DNA of 64,000 nt from Halomonas chromatireducens (GCF_001545155.1 NZ_CP014226.1:3299678-3363677); one strand, 5' to 3'. Counted from the first letter of the stretch, positions 36,273 to 46,998 are shown. Made by a program: numbers and translations. The notes: generated from the letters alone by a model not told the origin.

Positions 36273-39200
36273 TCACTCGTCTCCAAGCGCGAGCAATGAC
36301 GCATTGCCGCCCAGCGCGGCGGTATTGACGGTCACGGTCTTTTCCGTGGCGAAGCGCAGCAGGTAGTGTGGCCCGCCCGCCTTGGGGCCGGTGCCGGAAA
36401 GCCCCTGACCACCGAAGGGCTGGACCCCTACGACGGCGCCGATGATATTGCGGTTGATGTACACATTGCCAACGCGAATTTTCTCTGCAATGGCATTAGC
36501 AAAGGATTCATTGCGGCTGTGGACGCCAAATGTCAGTCCATATCCCCGTTTGTTGATGGAGTCAATGACCCGATCGATTTCATTGGCCTTGTAGCGCACG
36601 ATATGCAGTACCGGGCCGAACTGTTCCCGGTCCAGGGCGTCGATGCTGTCAATGCGGAAGGCCACCGGCGGCACGAAGGTGCCAAGTGCGGTGAACGCCG
36701 GGTCAAGCCGAGTCTCTGCCAGCAGCCGGCCCTCGCCCTTGAGCCGATCGATGTGAGCCATTAGCCCCTTGCGGGCATCTTCGTCGATAACGGGCCCGAC
36801 ATCGGTGCCGAGGTCCCGGGGATCGCCGACATGGAGCTCGTCCATGGCGCCCTTGAGTATCTCGATCACCCGGTCGGCCACGTCGTCTTGCAAGTAGAGT
36901 ATGCGCAGAGCGGAGCAGCGTTGGCCGGCACTCTGGAACGCTGACTGAATCACGTCGCTCACGACCTGCTCGGGCAGGGCGGTGGAGTCGACAATGAGGG
37001 CGTTCATGCCCCCGGTCTCGGCGATCAGGGTGGGCAGCGGTGCATTTTCTCGGGCCGCCAGGGCACGGTTTATGATCTGAGCGGTATCGGTGCCGCCGGT
37101 GAAGACAACGCCGGTGATTCGTGTGTCGGCACTCAGGACGCTACCCACGGTGGGGCCGTCGCCGGGCAGCAGCTGCACCACGTCACGGGGCATGCCGGCC
37201 TGGTACAGCAGCTCTATCACACGATGGGCCACGATGGAGGTCTGCTCGGCAGGCTTGGCCAGTACGGTGTTGCCCGACACCGCGGCGGCAACGACCTGGC
37301 CGCAGAAGATTGCCACCGGAAAATTCCAGGGGCTGATCGCGGCGAAGACGCCCTTGCCGCTGAGCATCAGCTCGTTGGATTCGCCGGTGGGTCCTGGCAG
37401 CACGGTTGGCGCTTCGAACAGCTCTTCCGCTCGCATGGCATAGTAGTGGCAGAAGTCGACGGCTTCTCGTATCTCGTCGACGCCGTCGGTGAGCAGTTTG
37501 CCACCTTCGCGGGAGCAGAGCGTCATCAGCTCGGCCAGGTTCTCCTCCATGAGGTCGCCCAGGCGACGGATGATCGCGGCCCGCTCGGTGACCGGCGTAG
37601 CGTCCCAGCGTGGAAAGGCGGCCCAGGCGGCATCCACCGCTCGTGATGCCTGTTCCTTGTTGGTCCACTGAACGCTACCGACTTGGCGGTTGCGGTCATA
37701 GGGACTATTCACTACATGGGTATTGGCAGCATCCCTGGGTACTTCGAAGGCAAGTAGCGGTACCGCCTCGTAGGTCTTGTCCATGAAACCGGCCATGGCG
37801 TCCATCAGGGGCTGATAATGGCTGCGCACGTTAAGGTTGACCCCTTTTGAGTTGCGGCGTTTTTCGCCGAAGATGTCCTTGGGAAGCGGAATGCGAGGAT
37901 TGGCATAGCTGGCGTACTGACGCAGGCTTTCCACCGGGTGTACGCAAAGTGACTCCACCGGAACCTTGGGGTCGACCAGTTGATGTACGAAGGAGGAATT
38001 GGCGCCGTTCTCGAGCAGTCGACGCACCAGATAGGGGAGGAGGTCCTTATGGGCCCCAACCGGGGCATAGATTCGGCAGTAGGTGCCTTCGGGTGCGCGC
38101 TTCAGGGCGGCATCGTAGAGTGCCTCGCCCATGCCATGCAGGCGCTGAAACTCGAACGAGCGCCCAGCCTCGTTCGAGAGTTCGAGAATGGTGCTGATGG
38201 TGTGGGCGTTATGGGTGGCAAACTGGGGAAAGATTCGTCCGCGGGTCTGGTTCGAGAGCAGGAAGCGTGCACAGACCAGGTAGGCCACATCGGTGCTTGC
38301 CTTGCGGGTGAAGACCGGATAGCCCTCGACGCCGAGCTGCTGTGACTCCTTGATCTCGCTGTCCCAGTAGGCGCCCTTGACCAGGCGCAGCGGAATCTCG
38401 TCTCCCTGACCCTCGGCCAGGCGATTAAGGTAGTGCAATACCGGCAGGGCGCGCTTGGAATAGGCCTGCACCACCAGGCCAAAATGTCCCCAGCCCTTGC
38501 AGGTGTCGCTTTCGTAGATGGCGCGGAAGACCTCCAGCGAGATTTCCAGGCGATCCACTTCTTCGGCATCAATGGTCAGGGCCACATCCCGCTCTCGGGC
38601 CATGGCAGCAAGTGCCCGCACGGTGTCCACCAGTTCGACCAACACCTGATCGCGCCGGCCGAATTCGTAGCGTGGGTGAAGTGCCGAAAGCTTGATGGAA
38701 ACCGAGGGAGAGGGAGTGCCGGCGGGCAGCGACTGACAGGTCTTGCCGACTCGCTCGATGGCACGGGCGTAGTCGGCGTAGTAGCGCTTGGCATCGGCCC
38801 GGGTGCGTGCCGCTTCGCCGAGCATGTCGTAGGAGTAGGTGTAGCCCTTGTTGAACAGCGGCTTGGAGCGCTTCAGGGCTTCGTCGATGTCACGGCCGAG
38901 AACGAACTGCTTGCCCATGATCTTCATGGCTTCAACCATGGCGCGTCGGATGACCGGCTCGCCCATGCGATTGACCAACTTGTTGATGAAGCTCGATGGT
39001 TTGCCTTCGCGTGGCTTGTCTAGAGAGACCACGCGGCCTGTCATCAACAGGCCCCAGGTTGAGGCGTTGACCAGCCAGGACTCACTCTGTCCCATATGCG
39101 CCTGCCAGTCGGCGGGGCCCAGCTTGTCTTCGATCAGGGCATCGGCGGTAGCCTTGTCGGGAATGCGCAGCATGGCCTCAGCCAGGCACATCAGCATCAG

Positions 39201-39464
39201 GCCCTCGTGGGTATCGAGACTGTACTGCTGCAGCAGCTCATCGATAGTATCCACGGCGGTGTCCATCTCGCGCACCTCGCGCACGAGGTCGGCGGTCTTG
39301 CCAGCAATGCGCCGGAAGTCATCAGTATCGGCACTCAGCACGCGGACGAGTTCGTGTACAAAAGCATCTTCATCGACCGCATAGTGCTCACTGATCCGAG
39401 TGAACAAGGCGTCGAGTTCCTGCTGCCAGGTGGCAGAATCCAGCATGTTATTGGCATTGAGCAT
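36273..39464 (-). CDS. putA: Bifunctional PutA (proline dehydrogenase / P5C dehydrogenase)
   Basis: A 1063-residue enzyme converting proline to glutamate in two steps. The N-terminal helical part and the proline dehydrogenase barrel (about 100-480) include SIKLSALHPRYEFGRRDQVL, RLVKGAYWDSEIK and YCRIYAPVGAHKDLLPYLVRRLLENGANSSFVHQ. The aldehyde dehydrogenase part (about 540-1030) has the SPWNFPVAIF cofactor site, FTGGTDTAQ, Glu in IAETGGMNALIVDS and the catalytic Cys in SAGQRCSALR. It lacks the DNA-binding ribbon-helix-helix of E. coli PutA and is shorter (1063 versus 1320), so it should not be its own repressor. putP follows; an AraC-type gene lies upstream. Confidence 0.96.
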   Translation of the reverse strand: MLNANNMLDSATWQQELDALFTRISEHYAVDEDAFVHELVRVLSADTDDFRRIAGKTADLVREVREMDTAVDTIDELLQQYSLDTHEGLMLMCLAEAMLRIPDKATADALIEDKLGPADWQAHMGQSESWLVNASTWGLLMTGRVVSLDKPREGKPSSFINKLVNRMGEPVIRRAMVEAMKIMGKQFVLGRDIDEALKRSKPLFNKGYTYSYDMLGEAARTRADAKRYYADYARAIERVGKTCQSLPAGTPSPSVSIKLSALHPRYEFGRRDQVLVELVDTVRALAAMARERDVALTIDAEEVDRLEISLEVFRAIYESDTCKGWGHFGLVVQAYSKRALPVLHYLNRLAEGQGDEIPLRLVKGAYWDSEIKESQQLGVEGYPVFTRKASTDVAYLVCARFLLSNQTRGRIFPQFATHNAHTISTILELSNEAGRSFEFQRLHGMGEALYDAALKRAPEGTYCRIYAPVGAHKDLLPYLVRRLLENGANSSFVHQLVDPKVPVESLCVHPVESLRQYASYANPRIPLPKDIFGEKRRNSKGVNLNVRSHYQPLMDAMAGFMDKTYEAVPLLAFEVPRDAANTHVVNSPYDRNRQVGSVQWTNKEQASRAVDAAWAAFPRWDATPVTERAAIIRRLGDLMEENLAELMTLCSREGGKLLTDGVDEIREAVDFCHYYAMRAEELFEAPTVLPGPTGESNELMLSGKGVFAAISPWNFPVAIFCGQVVAAAVSGNTVLAKPAEQTSIVAHRVIELLYQAGMPRDVVQLLPGDGPTVGSVLSADTRITGVVFTGGTDTAQIINRALAARENAPLPTLIAETGGMNALIVDSTALPEQVVSDVIQSAFQSAGQRCSALRILYLQDDVADRVIEILKGAMDELHVGDPRDLGTDVGPVIDEDARKGLMAHIDRLKGEGRLLAETRLDPAFTALGTFVPPVAFRIDSIDALDREQFGPVLHIVRYKANEIDRVIDSINKRGYGLTFGVHSRNESFANAIAEKIRVGNVYINRNIIGAVVGVQPFGGQGLSGTGPKAGGPHYLLRFATEKTVTVNTAALGGNASLLALGDE

Positions 39465-39514
39465 CAGAGGTCCCCCGGGTGTCGTCCGCCATCAAACGGC
39501 AAATCCACGGCTTC

Positions 39515-39534
39515 ACCAGGCGATCTTGCCTGGT
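39515..39534. promoter_or_regulatory. Inverted repeat upstream of putA
   Basis: ACCAGGC-GATCTT-GCCTGGT, a seven-base perfect inverted repeat 51 bases before the putA start. It could be an operator for the put regulator or a leader hairpin. The rest of the 180-base gap shows no other clear element. Confidence 0.35.
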
Positions 39535-39645
39535 ACCGATAGATAGCTTTGACTGTAGGGGGCCAGGGTAGAGGGCGCTTGCCAATTTCCCGGGTTTCTT
39601 TATAGATTCCGTGGCTAATCGCAGTTACAAGGCTGGATTTTCGAC

Positions 39646-40464
39646 TTAAGTCGTATGCTGAGGCTGGGCAATAAGCGCGGTATTGGCTCGCTCGCTATTT
39701 GCTCGTCGCAGCTGACTTGGGGGGCAGCCAAACGTGCTTCGGAAAGCATGGGATAGTGCGCTCTGATGGGCAAAGCCGGTATTGGCTGCGATCTCCGAGA
39801 GTGGAAGGCGACTCTCTTCCAGCAGCCTCCGGGCTGCTTCCAGCCGACGTCGGCGAACATACTGCCAGGGGGACAGACCGGTTTGCTCACGAAAGCAGCT
39901 GCGAAAATGTGCTTCGCTCAGGCAGGCTTGTCTGGCCAGAGCGCCCACCGTCAGGGAGCGGGCCAGGTTTTGGTCGATATATTGGTCGAGCTTCTGCAGA
40001 TCCAGACGGCGCCCACCGGCTGGCGGAGTCGTGTCGCTACCCAGGCGGGCATGAAGACAGCCGAGTAGGGTGGCCGACAGGCGGTCGCTCTGCGCAGCGA
40101 CACTATTGCTTGCCTGGGTAATCGCCAACTCCTGGAGCAGGAAATCGAGGTAGCGCTTCAGTGGGTCGTCCAGGGAGAAGAAGCGCGGGGCATCGAACAG
40201 GCGCGAGAGCTCATGATGATACCCGGTCAGCGACGGTGCATCGGCAGGCAGATCGAGGATCAACTGGCGGTTCTCACCCTGGCCGACATAGTAATGCACG
40301 TGGTTCGCCGGCACGATACAGCCGGACAGGGCCGAGATGGCACCGCCGAGACCTTCGATCTCGAACTCGGCCTTGCCCTGCAGGCCAATCACGATCTGGT
40401 GGAAGTCGTGGGCGTGGTGCTGAGTGGCGGTATCGAGCGGAATCTGACGTATGGCGCTGGGCAT
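39646..40464 (-). CDS. AraC-family regulator, likely of the put genes
   Basis: A 272-residue regulator. The N-terminal cupin-like ligand domain contains HHAHDFHQIVIGLQGKAEFEIEGLGG and GCIVPANHVHYYVGQGENRQLILDLP. The C-terminal double helix-turn-helix (about 170-260) has LTVGALARQACLSEAHFRSCFREQTGLSPWQYVRRRRLEAARRLLEESRLPLSEIAANTGFAHQSALSHAFRSTFGCPPSQLRR. A role as proline-responsive activator of putA/putP (as PutR or PruR in pseudomonads) is inferred from location only. It reads in the same direction as putA, 181 bases upstream. Confidence 0.88.
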   Translation of the reverse strand: MPSAIRQIPLDTATQHHAHDFHQIVIGLQGKAEFEIEGLGGAISALSGCIVPANHVHYYVGQGENRQLILDLPADAPSLTGYHHELSRLFDAPRFFSLDDPLKRYLDFLLQELAITQASNSVAAQSDRLSATLLGCLHARLGSDTTPPAGGRRLDLQKLDQYIDQNLARSLTVGALARQACLSEAHFRSCFREQTGLSPWQYVRRRRLEAARRLLEESRLPLSEIAANTGFAHQSALSHAFRSTFGCPPSQLRRANSERANTALIAQPQHTT

Positions 40465-40520
40465 GGGAACCTCCCGGCCTGACTGGCATTATTTCAAAGC
40501 ATACCATACTCGAAAAGCTG

Positions 40521-40901
40521 TCAGCTTTCGTCCTGGTCACGCCGCTGGTTTCTGAGTCGGGTGTGGGCGGCAAGATGGTCACGCAGTGCGGCCAGCTCCT
40601 CCTGTCCGGTAGCGTCCAGCAACGGCTTGCCCTGGGGGATGCGCCAGGCTCGACCGTGGGCCTCCATCAGGCGGTGCGCCCGGCGCCTCACTCCGTCCAG
40701 ATAGTCGTCATGACGAATCGGGTAGTTGATGATGGTATCCCACTCGTGCTGGCTGAGGCGGTTTTCCAGTGCCTTGTCGAAGAGCTCCAGCAGGTGCTCG
40801 GGCTCGGTGCGATAGCGCGCAGTCCGCGAAAACAGCAGAATCAGCAGCATGCCGCCAATGATCAGCGTGCAGACGGCGAAGATGAGAAGGAAAAGGGCCA
40901 T
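40521..40901 (-). CDS. Small membrane-anchored protein, function unknown
   Basis: A 126-residue protein with one N-terminal membrane helix (about 3-26, LFLLIFAVCTLIIGGMLLILLF) and a charged cytoplasmic domain (ELFDKALENRLSQHEWDTIINYPIRHDDYLDGVRRRAHRLMEAHGRAWRIPQGKPLLDATGQEELAALRDHLAAH). No family recognised. It lies between the AraC-type gene and tRNA-Gly. Confidence 0.65.
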   Translation of the reverse strand: MALFLLIFAVCTLIIGGMLLILLFSRTARYRTEPEHLLELFDKALENRLSQHEWDTIINYPIRHDDYLDGVRRRAHRLMEAHGRAWRIPQGKPLLDATGQEELAALRDHLAAHTRLRNQRRDQDES

Positions 40902-41002
40902 GCAGTTGCTCGCACCGGTAGACGTCAGGGTCGTAGCAGAAGAGGGCTCATCGGCAGGGCCGATGTTGCCGGGTGACGATTGGCAGTATACCTGCGGCGA
41001 AC

Positions 41003-41076
41003 TGGAGCGGGTGAAGGGAATCGAACCCTCGTCTTAAGCTTGGGAAGCTTCTGCTCTACCATTGAGCTACACCCGC
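41003..41076 (-). tRNA. tRNA-Gly (anticodon TCC)
   Basis: Reading the minus strand, a 74-base cloverleaf starts GCGGGTGTAGCTCAATGG and closes with CACCCGCTCCA, CCA included in the gene (41003-41005). The acceptor stem GCGGGTG/CACCCGC is perfect, the T-loop is TTCGATT, and the anticodon loop TTCCCAA places TCC at 41043-41045. The anticodon stem has one G-A mismatch at its outer pair, a small deviation from the E. coli glyT sequence it otherwise resembles. Confidence 0.95.
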
Positions 41077-41088
41077 TGTCCGGATTCG

Positions 41089-41118
41089 ATAGTAAACTCA
41101 ATGCCTTATGTTACGCAA
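41089..41118 (-). promoter_or_regulatory. Promoter of tRNA-Gly
   Basis: On the minus strand TTGCGT (41113-41118) and TACTAT (41089-41094) are separated by 18 bases, with the tRNA 5' end 12 bases further on. A GC-rich stretch (CCGGACA) lies between -10 and the tRNA, as in stringently controlled tRNA promoters. Confidence 0.6.
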
Positions 41119-41513
41119 GTTCTCCATCTTCTTTGTCGACACGGCTTGCCTAAGTGGTTGTTTTATCGCTGTGGGCGTGAGCGTCGAGCAGTGGTTGATG
41201 CGAGCAGCTTCTGGGGCAGAGTGCAAAAAAGCAGCGGTTGGCAAGAAAAATCTCTTGGGGAGAGAACTTTTTTCGATTGCGCTGTCTGATCTAGTACAGA
41301 CAGCAGCGCGATGGCAGTCGCTAACACTGTTGCTCTGGCTCGCAGTTTCGATCTTGCCGCCCATGTTCACATGTGGCGGCTTTCTTTTGTTCCGGCACTA
41401 CGTTTCTGTGCCTTCGAGCCAGGAGGCTGCTGGCCCATGGCCGAAGGAGAGTAAAAAGGCACCCGCCAATTGCCGGGTGCCTTGTCTGGCTTGATGGGGA
41501 AATGGTCGCAGAC
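41119..41513. other. Gene-free stretch between tRNA-Gly and the CBS gene
   Basis: A lower-GC stretch without a convincing gene; open frames on both strands show no family features, no good start and no neighbours. It contains a stem-loop GCTGTCTG/CAGACAGC (41281-41304), a weak CTCT/AGAG hairpin followed by six T at about 41272, and the terminator of the CBS gene at its right edge. A small RNA is possible but I see no supporting promoter. Confidence 0.5.
41456..41483 (-). terminator. Terminator behind the CBS-domain gene
   Basis: AAGGCACCCG pairs with CGGGTGCCTT around an eight-base loop, and on the minus strand the stem runs into TTTTTAC. It lies 30 bases beyond the CBS gene stop. Confidence 0.9.
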
Positions 41514-41921
41514 CTATTTGTGCCGCATACGTACAACGGCCGTCAGGACGTCGCGACGAGTAACGATGCCTACCAGTCGCTCCTGCTCCACGACGGGAAA
41601 GACCTTGGGCTTGTGCCCAAGCATCTCCTGGGCAAGATCGGTGATGCTCTTGTTGGGTGAAACCGAAAGAACCTCATTCCGCATCAGGTCCCCGACCAGC
41701 GGCGGTTCATCGTTGAGGTAGGCGCTCTCGAGAATCTTTCCCAGCACGTCCTGTTCGGATATGAAGCCGATCAGGCGGTCGCTCTTGTCGACCACGGGGA
41801 CACCCGGCAGTCGATGCAAGGCCAACCCTTCAGCCAGGGTGCTAACGGAGGTGGTGGCGGTGACCCGGTAGCAGTCCCGAGACATGATATCGCGAACGAT
41901 GGTGGGAGCCTTGTTGGGCAT
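41514..41921 (-). CDS. Two-CBS-domain protein
   Basis: A 135-residue protein consisting of two CBS domains and nothing else: VRDIMSRDCYRVTATTSVSTLAEGLALHRLPGVPVVDKSDRLIGFISEQDVLGKIL and VGDLMRNEVLSVSPNKSITDLAQEMLGHKPKVFPVVEQERLVGIVTRRDVLTAVV. The pair folds as a Bateman module that binds adenine nucleotides and signals energy state to a partner. The start was placed at 41921 because AAGGAG sits six bases before it and directly abuts the ATG at 41927. Partner unknown. Confidence 0.9.
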   Translation of the reverse strand: MPNKAPTIVRDIMSRDCYRVTATTSVSTLAEGLALHRLPGVPVVDKSDRLIGFISEQDVLGKILESAYLNDEPPLVGDLMRNEVLSVSPNKSITDLAQEMLGHKPKVFPVVEQERLVGIVTRRDVLTAVVRMRHK

Positions 41922-42131
41922 TGGCATCTCCTTGGCCGGTGGCACGTGGCAGGTTATGTAACCATCATAGCCGAGAGGAGCCCGGGTCTGGCCAGTGGTC
42001 ATAAACACTTTTTCCAACGCTGATGTGATCTTGTCCGGGAACATGGTGCCCATGCCATGACTCCAAACCTGTACGCTACCTTCAAGGTCGGCTTGCCTTG
42101 CGGATGAGTCGCCTTACCAGAGGAGAATGCG

Positions 42132-42641
42132 ATGGATGCCCGTGAATATCTGGCCAAAAAAGGCATAGGCCAGGGGCGAGAGGAAGAGCGCCCCATTACG
42201 CTGGAAGAGAAGGCTTGGGAGAGAGCCCGCGGCGCTGGCCATCGTCAGCCGCATGCCGGAACGCCTCATGATTGGGAGGATTGGGAGCGCTTCCACGACG
42301 CCTTGGCCGAAGGGGCCGAGTCCATCGAACAGAAGATCGATCATGATGCCCACCTCCATGCATCCGAGCGGGAATCACGCGATGCGGTTCGCACTTTTAC
42401 CCCGCAGGTTCACGATCATCCCCACGGCGATAGCGCGCCTCGGCCTGAAGGTGCGACCTTGGCCGACACCGCGGAACTTCGCGTTGCCCTCAAGGTGTTG
42501 GCGATATTGATGCCGCCGCTGGCTGTGGGGCTCTCCCACGGTGGCGGGCGGCGTGTTGCGGTGAGTCTGGCGTTGACCCTTCTGGGCTGGGTCCCCGGAG
42601 TGGTCCATGCCTTTATTTGGCTGAGGCGCCCCCTTGGCTGA
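42132..42641 (+). CDS. Pmp3/YqaE-type membrane protein with charged N-terminal domain
   Basis: A 169-residue protein. The ATG follows AGAGGAGAATGC. The last 50 residues are a Pmp3/YqaE (UPF0057) domain: VALKVLAILMPPLAVGLSHGGGRRVAVSLALTLLGWVPGVVHAFIWL, two membrane helices. Residues 1-110 are hydrophilic, acidic and His-rich, with a stretch (EEKAWERARGAGHRQPHAGTPHDWEDWERF) that resembles the DUF2934 pattern. Stand-alone Pmp3 proteins are about 55 residues and affect membrane potential and salt tolerance, which would suit a halophile. The fusion could link the membrane module to a cytosolic partner. Confidence 0.8.
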   Translation: MDAREYLAKKGIGQGREEERPITLEEKAWERARGAGHRQPHAGTPHDWEDWERFHDALAEGAESIEQKIDHDAHLHASERESRDAVRTFTPQVHDHPHGDSAPRPEGATLADTAELRVALKVLAILMPPLAVGLSHGGGRRVAVSLALTLLGWVPGVVHAFIWLRRPLG

Positions 42642-42999
42642 ACCTCTGGCCATAAACCTTGCCCCAGTTCCCTCCTCATTCTGATATTTGCCCACGCATG
42701 TGCATTTCCGGTGAAAAAAGCGCCAGAAATGTTCGTAAGCGAAAGGTTGTGTGCGAAACCAATAGCGTTGACAGCTAATTTCTTTATTAACATCAGTTGG
42801 TTGTCAGGTTGCTTTCCAGTCAGTGTCTCGAATGTAGACGAAGGTATAAGGCAGGTGATGATCGTAATCGTTGCCCATGACGGGGTCCTGCGCTAGTCTC
42901 GGTATCGAAATCGAACATTTTCGGTCAAGAATGATTGAAAACGAACATTGGTCGCAATGAACGCTGCCTCTTACGCTTAACCGACCCAGAACAATAACA
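42642..42999 (+). promoter_or_regulatory. Gene-free glpK upstream region with GlpR-like operators
   Basis: This 369-base gap has no gene. It contains three sites resembling the GlpR operator (palindrome of ATGTTCG and CGAACAT): 42930-42949 matches 17 of 20 consensus positions, 42900-42919 matches 14 and shares a perfect CGAACATT right half exactly 30 bases away, and 42728-42747 matches 15 with a perfect AATGTTCG left half. GlpR represses glycerol genes until glycerol 3-phosphate binds it, so the downstream glp transcript was probably under GlpR control. Confidence 0.65.
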
Positions 43000-43657
43000 G
43001 GGCGAAGTGTATGTCTTCCTATCTTCTCTCCATCGATCAGGGCACCACCAGCTCCAGGGCGATTCTTTTCGATCGTGATCTACGTCCTGTCGCTACCTCC
43101 CAGCAGGAACTCGCCCAGTCGTTTCCTGCAGATGGATGGGTTGAGCACGATCCGTCATCGATCTGGGAGTCGGTGCTTTTCATCTGCCGTGATGTGCTTA
43201 GAAAAGGCAATGTCAGGGCTGGTGATCTCGCTGGCGTTGGTATTACCAATCAGCGCGAATCCACGCTGGTCTGGGATCGCGCCACTGGTGAGCCAATCTA
43301 CCCGGTAATTGTCTGGCAGGACCGGCGGACCGTGCAGCAGTGCGAGAGCCTGAACGCTGCCGGCCACGCCGAGGATGTTCAGGCACGTACCGGGCTATTG
43401 ATCGATCCCTATTTTTCCGCCACCAAGCTGGCCTGGATTCTCGACGAAGTCCCCGGCGCACGTGAGCGCGCAGAGCGCGGTGAGCTGGCCTTCGGCACCA
43501 TTGATACCTTCCTGATCTGGCGGTTGACCGGTGGCAGGCAGCATCTCACCGATGCGACCAATGCGTCACGCACTCTGCTCTTCAATATCCATACCCAGGC
43601 GTGGGACGAAAGGCTGCTCGAACTGTTTGATATTCCCGCCGCATTGCTACCTGAAGT

Positions 43658-45160
<1,503 letters not shown>

Positions 45161-45290
45161 GGGCTCCTGTCGGGCGGTGGTGCCTGACCGAGACCACTTT
45201 TACCGGCGCGGCAAGCCCGTACCGACTTGCCGCGCCCGAGCCCGACATCCGCTGTTCGTGTTTCCGGTAGCCTGACCGGGTCAACTATTG

Positions 45291-45324
45291 CCCCGTTCGG
45301 CGCTTGCCGAGCGGGGTTTTGTTT
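45291..45324 (+). terminator. Terminator between the glpV remnant and glpD
   Basis: CCCCGTTCGG pairs with CCGAGCGGGG (one G-U pair) and is followed by TTTTGTTT. It lies 130 bases after the glpV stop and 33 bases before the glpD start. Confidence 0.85.
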
Positions 45325-45357
45325 CCGAAAAGGTCCGATTTTTCTATAGGTCCGCAC

Positions 45358-46998
45358 ATGCAACTGCGCAGCAGTAATATCAACAAGCTGACTGGCGAGG
45401 TCTTCGACGTCCTGATCGTCGGTGGGGGCATCAACGGTGCAGCCGCCGCGGCGGCCCTGGCTGGAAAGGGTGCCAGGGTGGCATTGGTCGAACGTGGTGA
45501 CTTCGCCGGCAGCACCAGCATGCACTCCTCCAATCTGGTCTGGGGCGGCATCAAGTACATGGAGAGCCGTGATTTCGCCCTGGTTCGCAAGCTTTGCAAG
45601 AGTCGTAATCACCTGATCAAGAGCTACCCGTCGACGGTGCAGGAGATTCGTTTCCTGACCACTATTTCCAGGGGCTTTCGCTACCACCCCCGCTATCTCT
45701 GGGCCGGCAGCTGGCTCTACTGGCTGATTGGCAATGGCTTTACCCGAATTCCCCGTTTCCTGACGCCCTCTGCAATCAAGCAGGGCGAATCGATCGTTGA
45801 CGTGGAAGAGGCCATCGGTGGGTTCGAGTATTCGGATGCCTATCTGCATGACAACGATGCCCGCTTCGTCTTCAACTTCGTGCGCGGGGCGCTCAATTAT
45901 GGTGGCGTTGCGGTCAATTACGTCGAGTCACTGGGTGGAAAACGGGAGGACGGGCTTTGGGTCACCCAGTTGCGCGACGTAATGGATGGCAGAACGCTGG
46001 AAGTGCGCTCGCGAGTAATGATCAATGCGGCGGGACCCTGGGTAGACAAGCACAACGCCCTGACGGGGCAGCAGACGGATTATCATCACGTCTACTCCAA
46101 GGGCATTCACCTGATCGTGCCGCGACTGACCGACAGTCAGCGCGTACTGGCCTTCTTCGCCGACGATGGCCGCCTCTTCTTCGTCATCCCCATGGGGCCG
46201 AGAACCTGTATCGGTACCACCGACACCCGGGTCGAGAAGCCGGAAGTCGGTGTCACCGGGGAGGACATCCGCTTCGTCCTGGACAACATCAACAAGCGTC
46301 TTACCCTGGATAGGCCCCTGACCACCGACGATATCATCTCCACCCGCTGCGGCGTTCGCCCCCTGGCCGTGCGGGCCAACGGCGGCGGGGATCGTGATTT
46401 TCTGCAGCTTTCCCGCAAGCATGCCATCGACATCAATTCCGAGGAGGCCCACCTGAGCATTTTCGGCGGCAAGCTCACCGACTGCCTCAATGTCGGCGAT
46501 GAAGTGGTCGAAGCCGTTCGTGACATGGGCGTGACGATACCTCACCCGGGCTACCGCTGGTATGGCGAGCCGCCGGCAGAAGTCCGGCAAGAGTTCATGC
46601 ATCAGGCCGCGCTGATGGGGCTCGATGCCATGACGGCACCGGAGGCCTCCGAGCCATTGTCGACCCGCCTGTGGCGCCGCTACGGCACCCATGCCCTGGA
46701 GATGCTCGAGGAAATCCGCGAGGACCCGCGACAGGCTGAGGTATTGATAGAGGGAACCGAATACCTGCGTTGCGAACTGCGTCATGCGCAGCGTCGCGAA
46801 ATGGTCACCCGTCTGGAGGATTTCCTGCGTCGACGCTCAAAGATCGCCCTCGTCGTGCATGAGTCGGCGATACGTGACTCGCCCGGGCTGAGAGAAGCCT
46901 GTGCGATCCTGTTCGGTGATCAGGCCGAGGCCCGGTTCGAGGAGTATTTTGCTGTCAGCCGTGGTGAAGAGGCAGTCCTGCCGACAACCGGTGAGTAA
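45358..46998 (+). CDS. glpD: Glycerol-3-phosphate dehydrogenase GlpD (FAD, membrane-associated)
   Basis: A 546-residue flavoenzyme oxidising glycerol 3-phosphate to dihydroxyacetone phosphate and passing electrons to quinone. The ATG at 45358 (MQLRSSNINKLTGEVFDVLIVGGGINGAAAA) was taken over the upstream in-frame ATG at 45304, which lies in the terminator. The FAD loop VGGGINGAAAAAALAGKGARVALVERGDFAGSTS, SSNLVWGGIKYM, NAAGPWVD, FFVIPMGPRTCIGTTDTRVE and SIFGGKLTDCLNVGDEV are all present. The enzyme looks intact although the kinase gene upstream is broken. It has its own start region after the terminator. Confidence 0.93.
   Translation: MQLRSSNINKLTGEVFDVLIVGGGINGAAAAAALAGKGARVALVERGDFAGSTSMHSSNLVWGGIKYMESRDFALVRKLCKSRNHLIKSYPSTVQEIRFLTTISRGFRYHPRYLWAGSWLYWLIGNGFTRIPRFLTPSAIKQGESIVDVEEAIGGFEYSDAYLHDNDARFVFNFVRGALNYGGVAVNYVESLGGKREDGLWVTQLRDVMDGRTLEVRSRVMINAAGPWVDKHNALTGQQTDYHHVYSKGIHLIVPRLTDSQRVLAFFADDGRLFFVIPMGPRTCIGTTDTRVEKPEVGVTGEDIRFVLDNINKRLTLDRPLTTDDIISTRCGVRPLAVRANGGGDRDFLQLSRKHAIDINSEEAHLSIFGGKLTDCLNVGDEVVEAVRDMGVTIPHPGYRWYGEPPAEVRQEFMHQAALMGLDAMTAPEASEPLSTRLWRRYGTHALEMLEEIREDPRQAEVLIEGTEYLRCELRHAQRREMVTRLEDFLRRRSKIALVVHESAIRDSPGLREACAILFGDQAEARFEEYFAVSRGEEAVLPTTGE

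Noticed and set aside
41108..41494. A 128-codon open frame between tRNA-Gly and the CBS gene
   Set aside because: No ribosome site, no family features, and its end runs through the CBS gene's terminator hairpin; it looks like chance.
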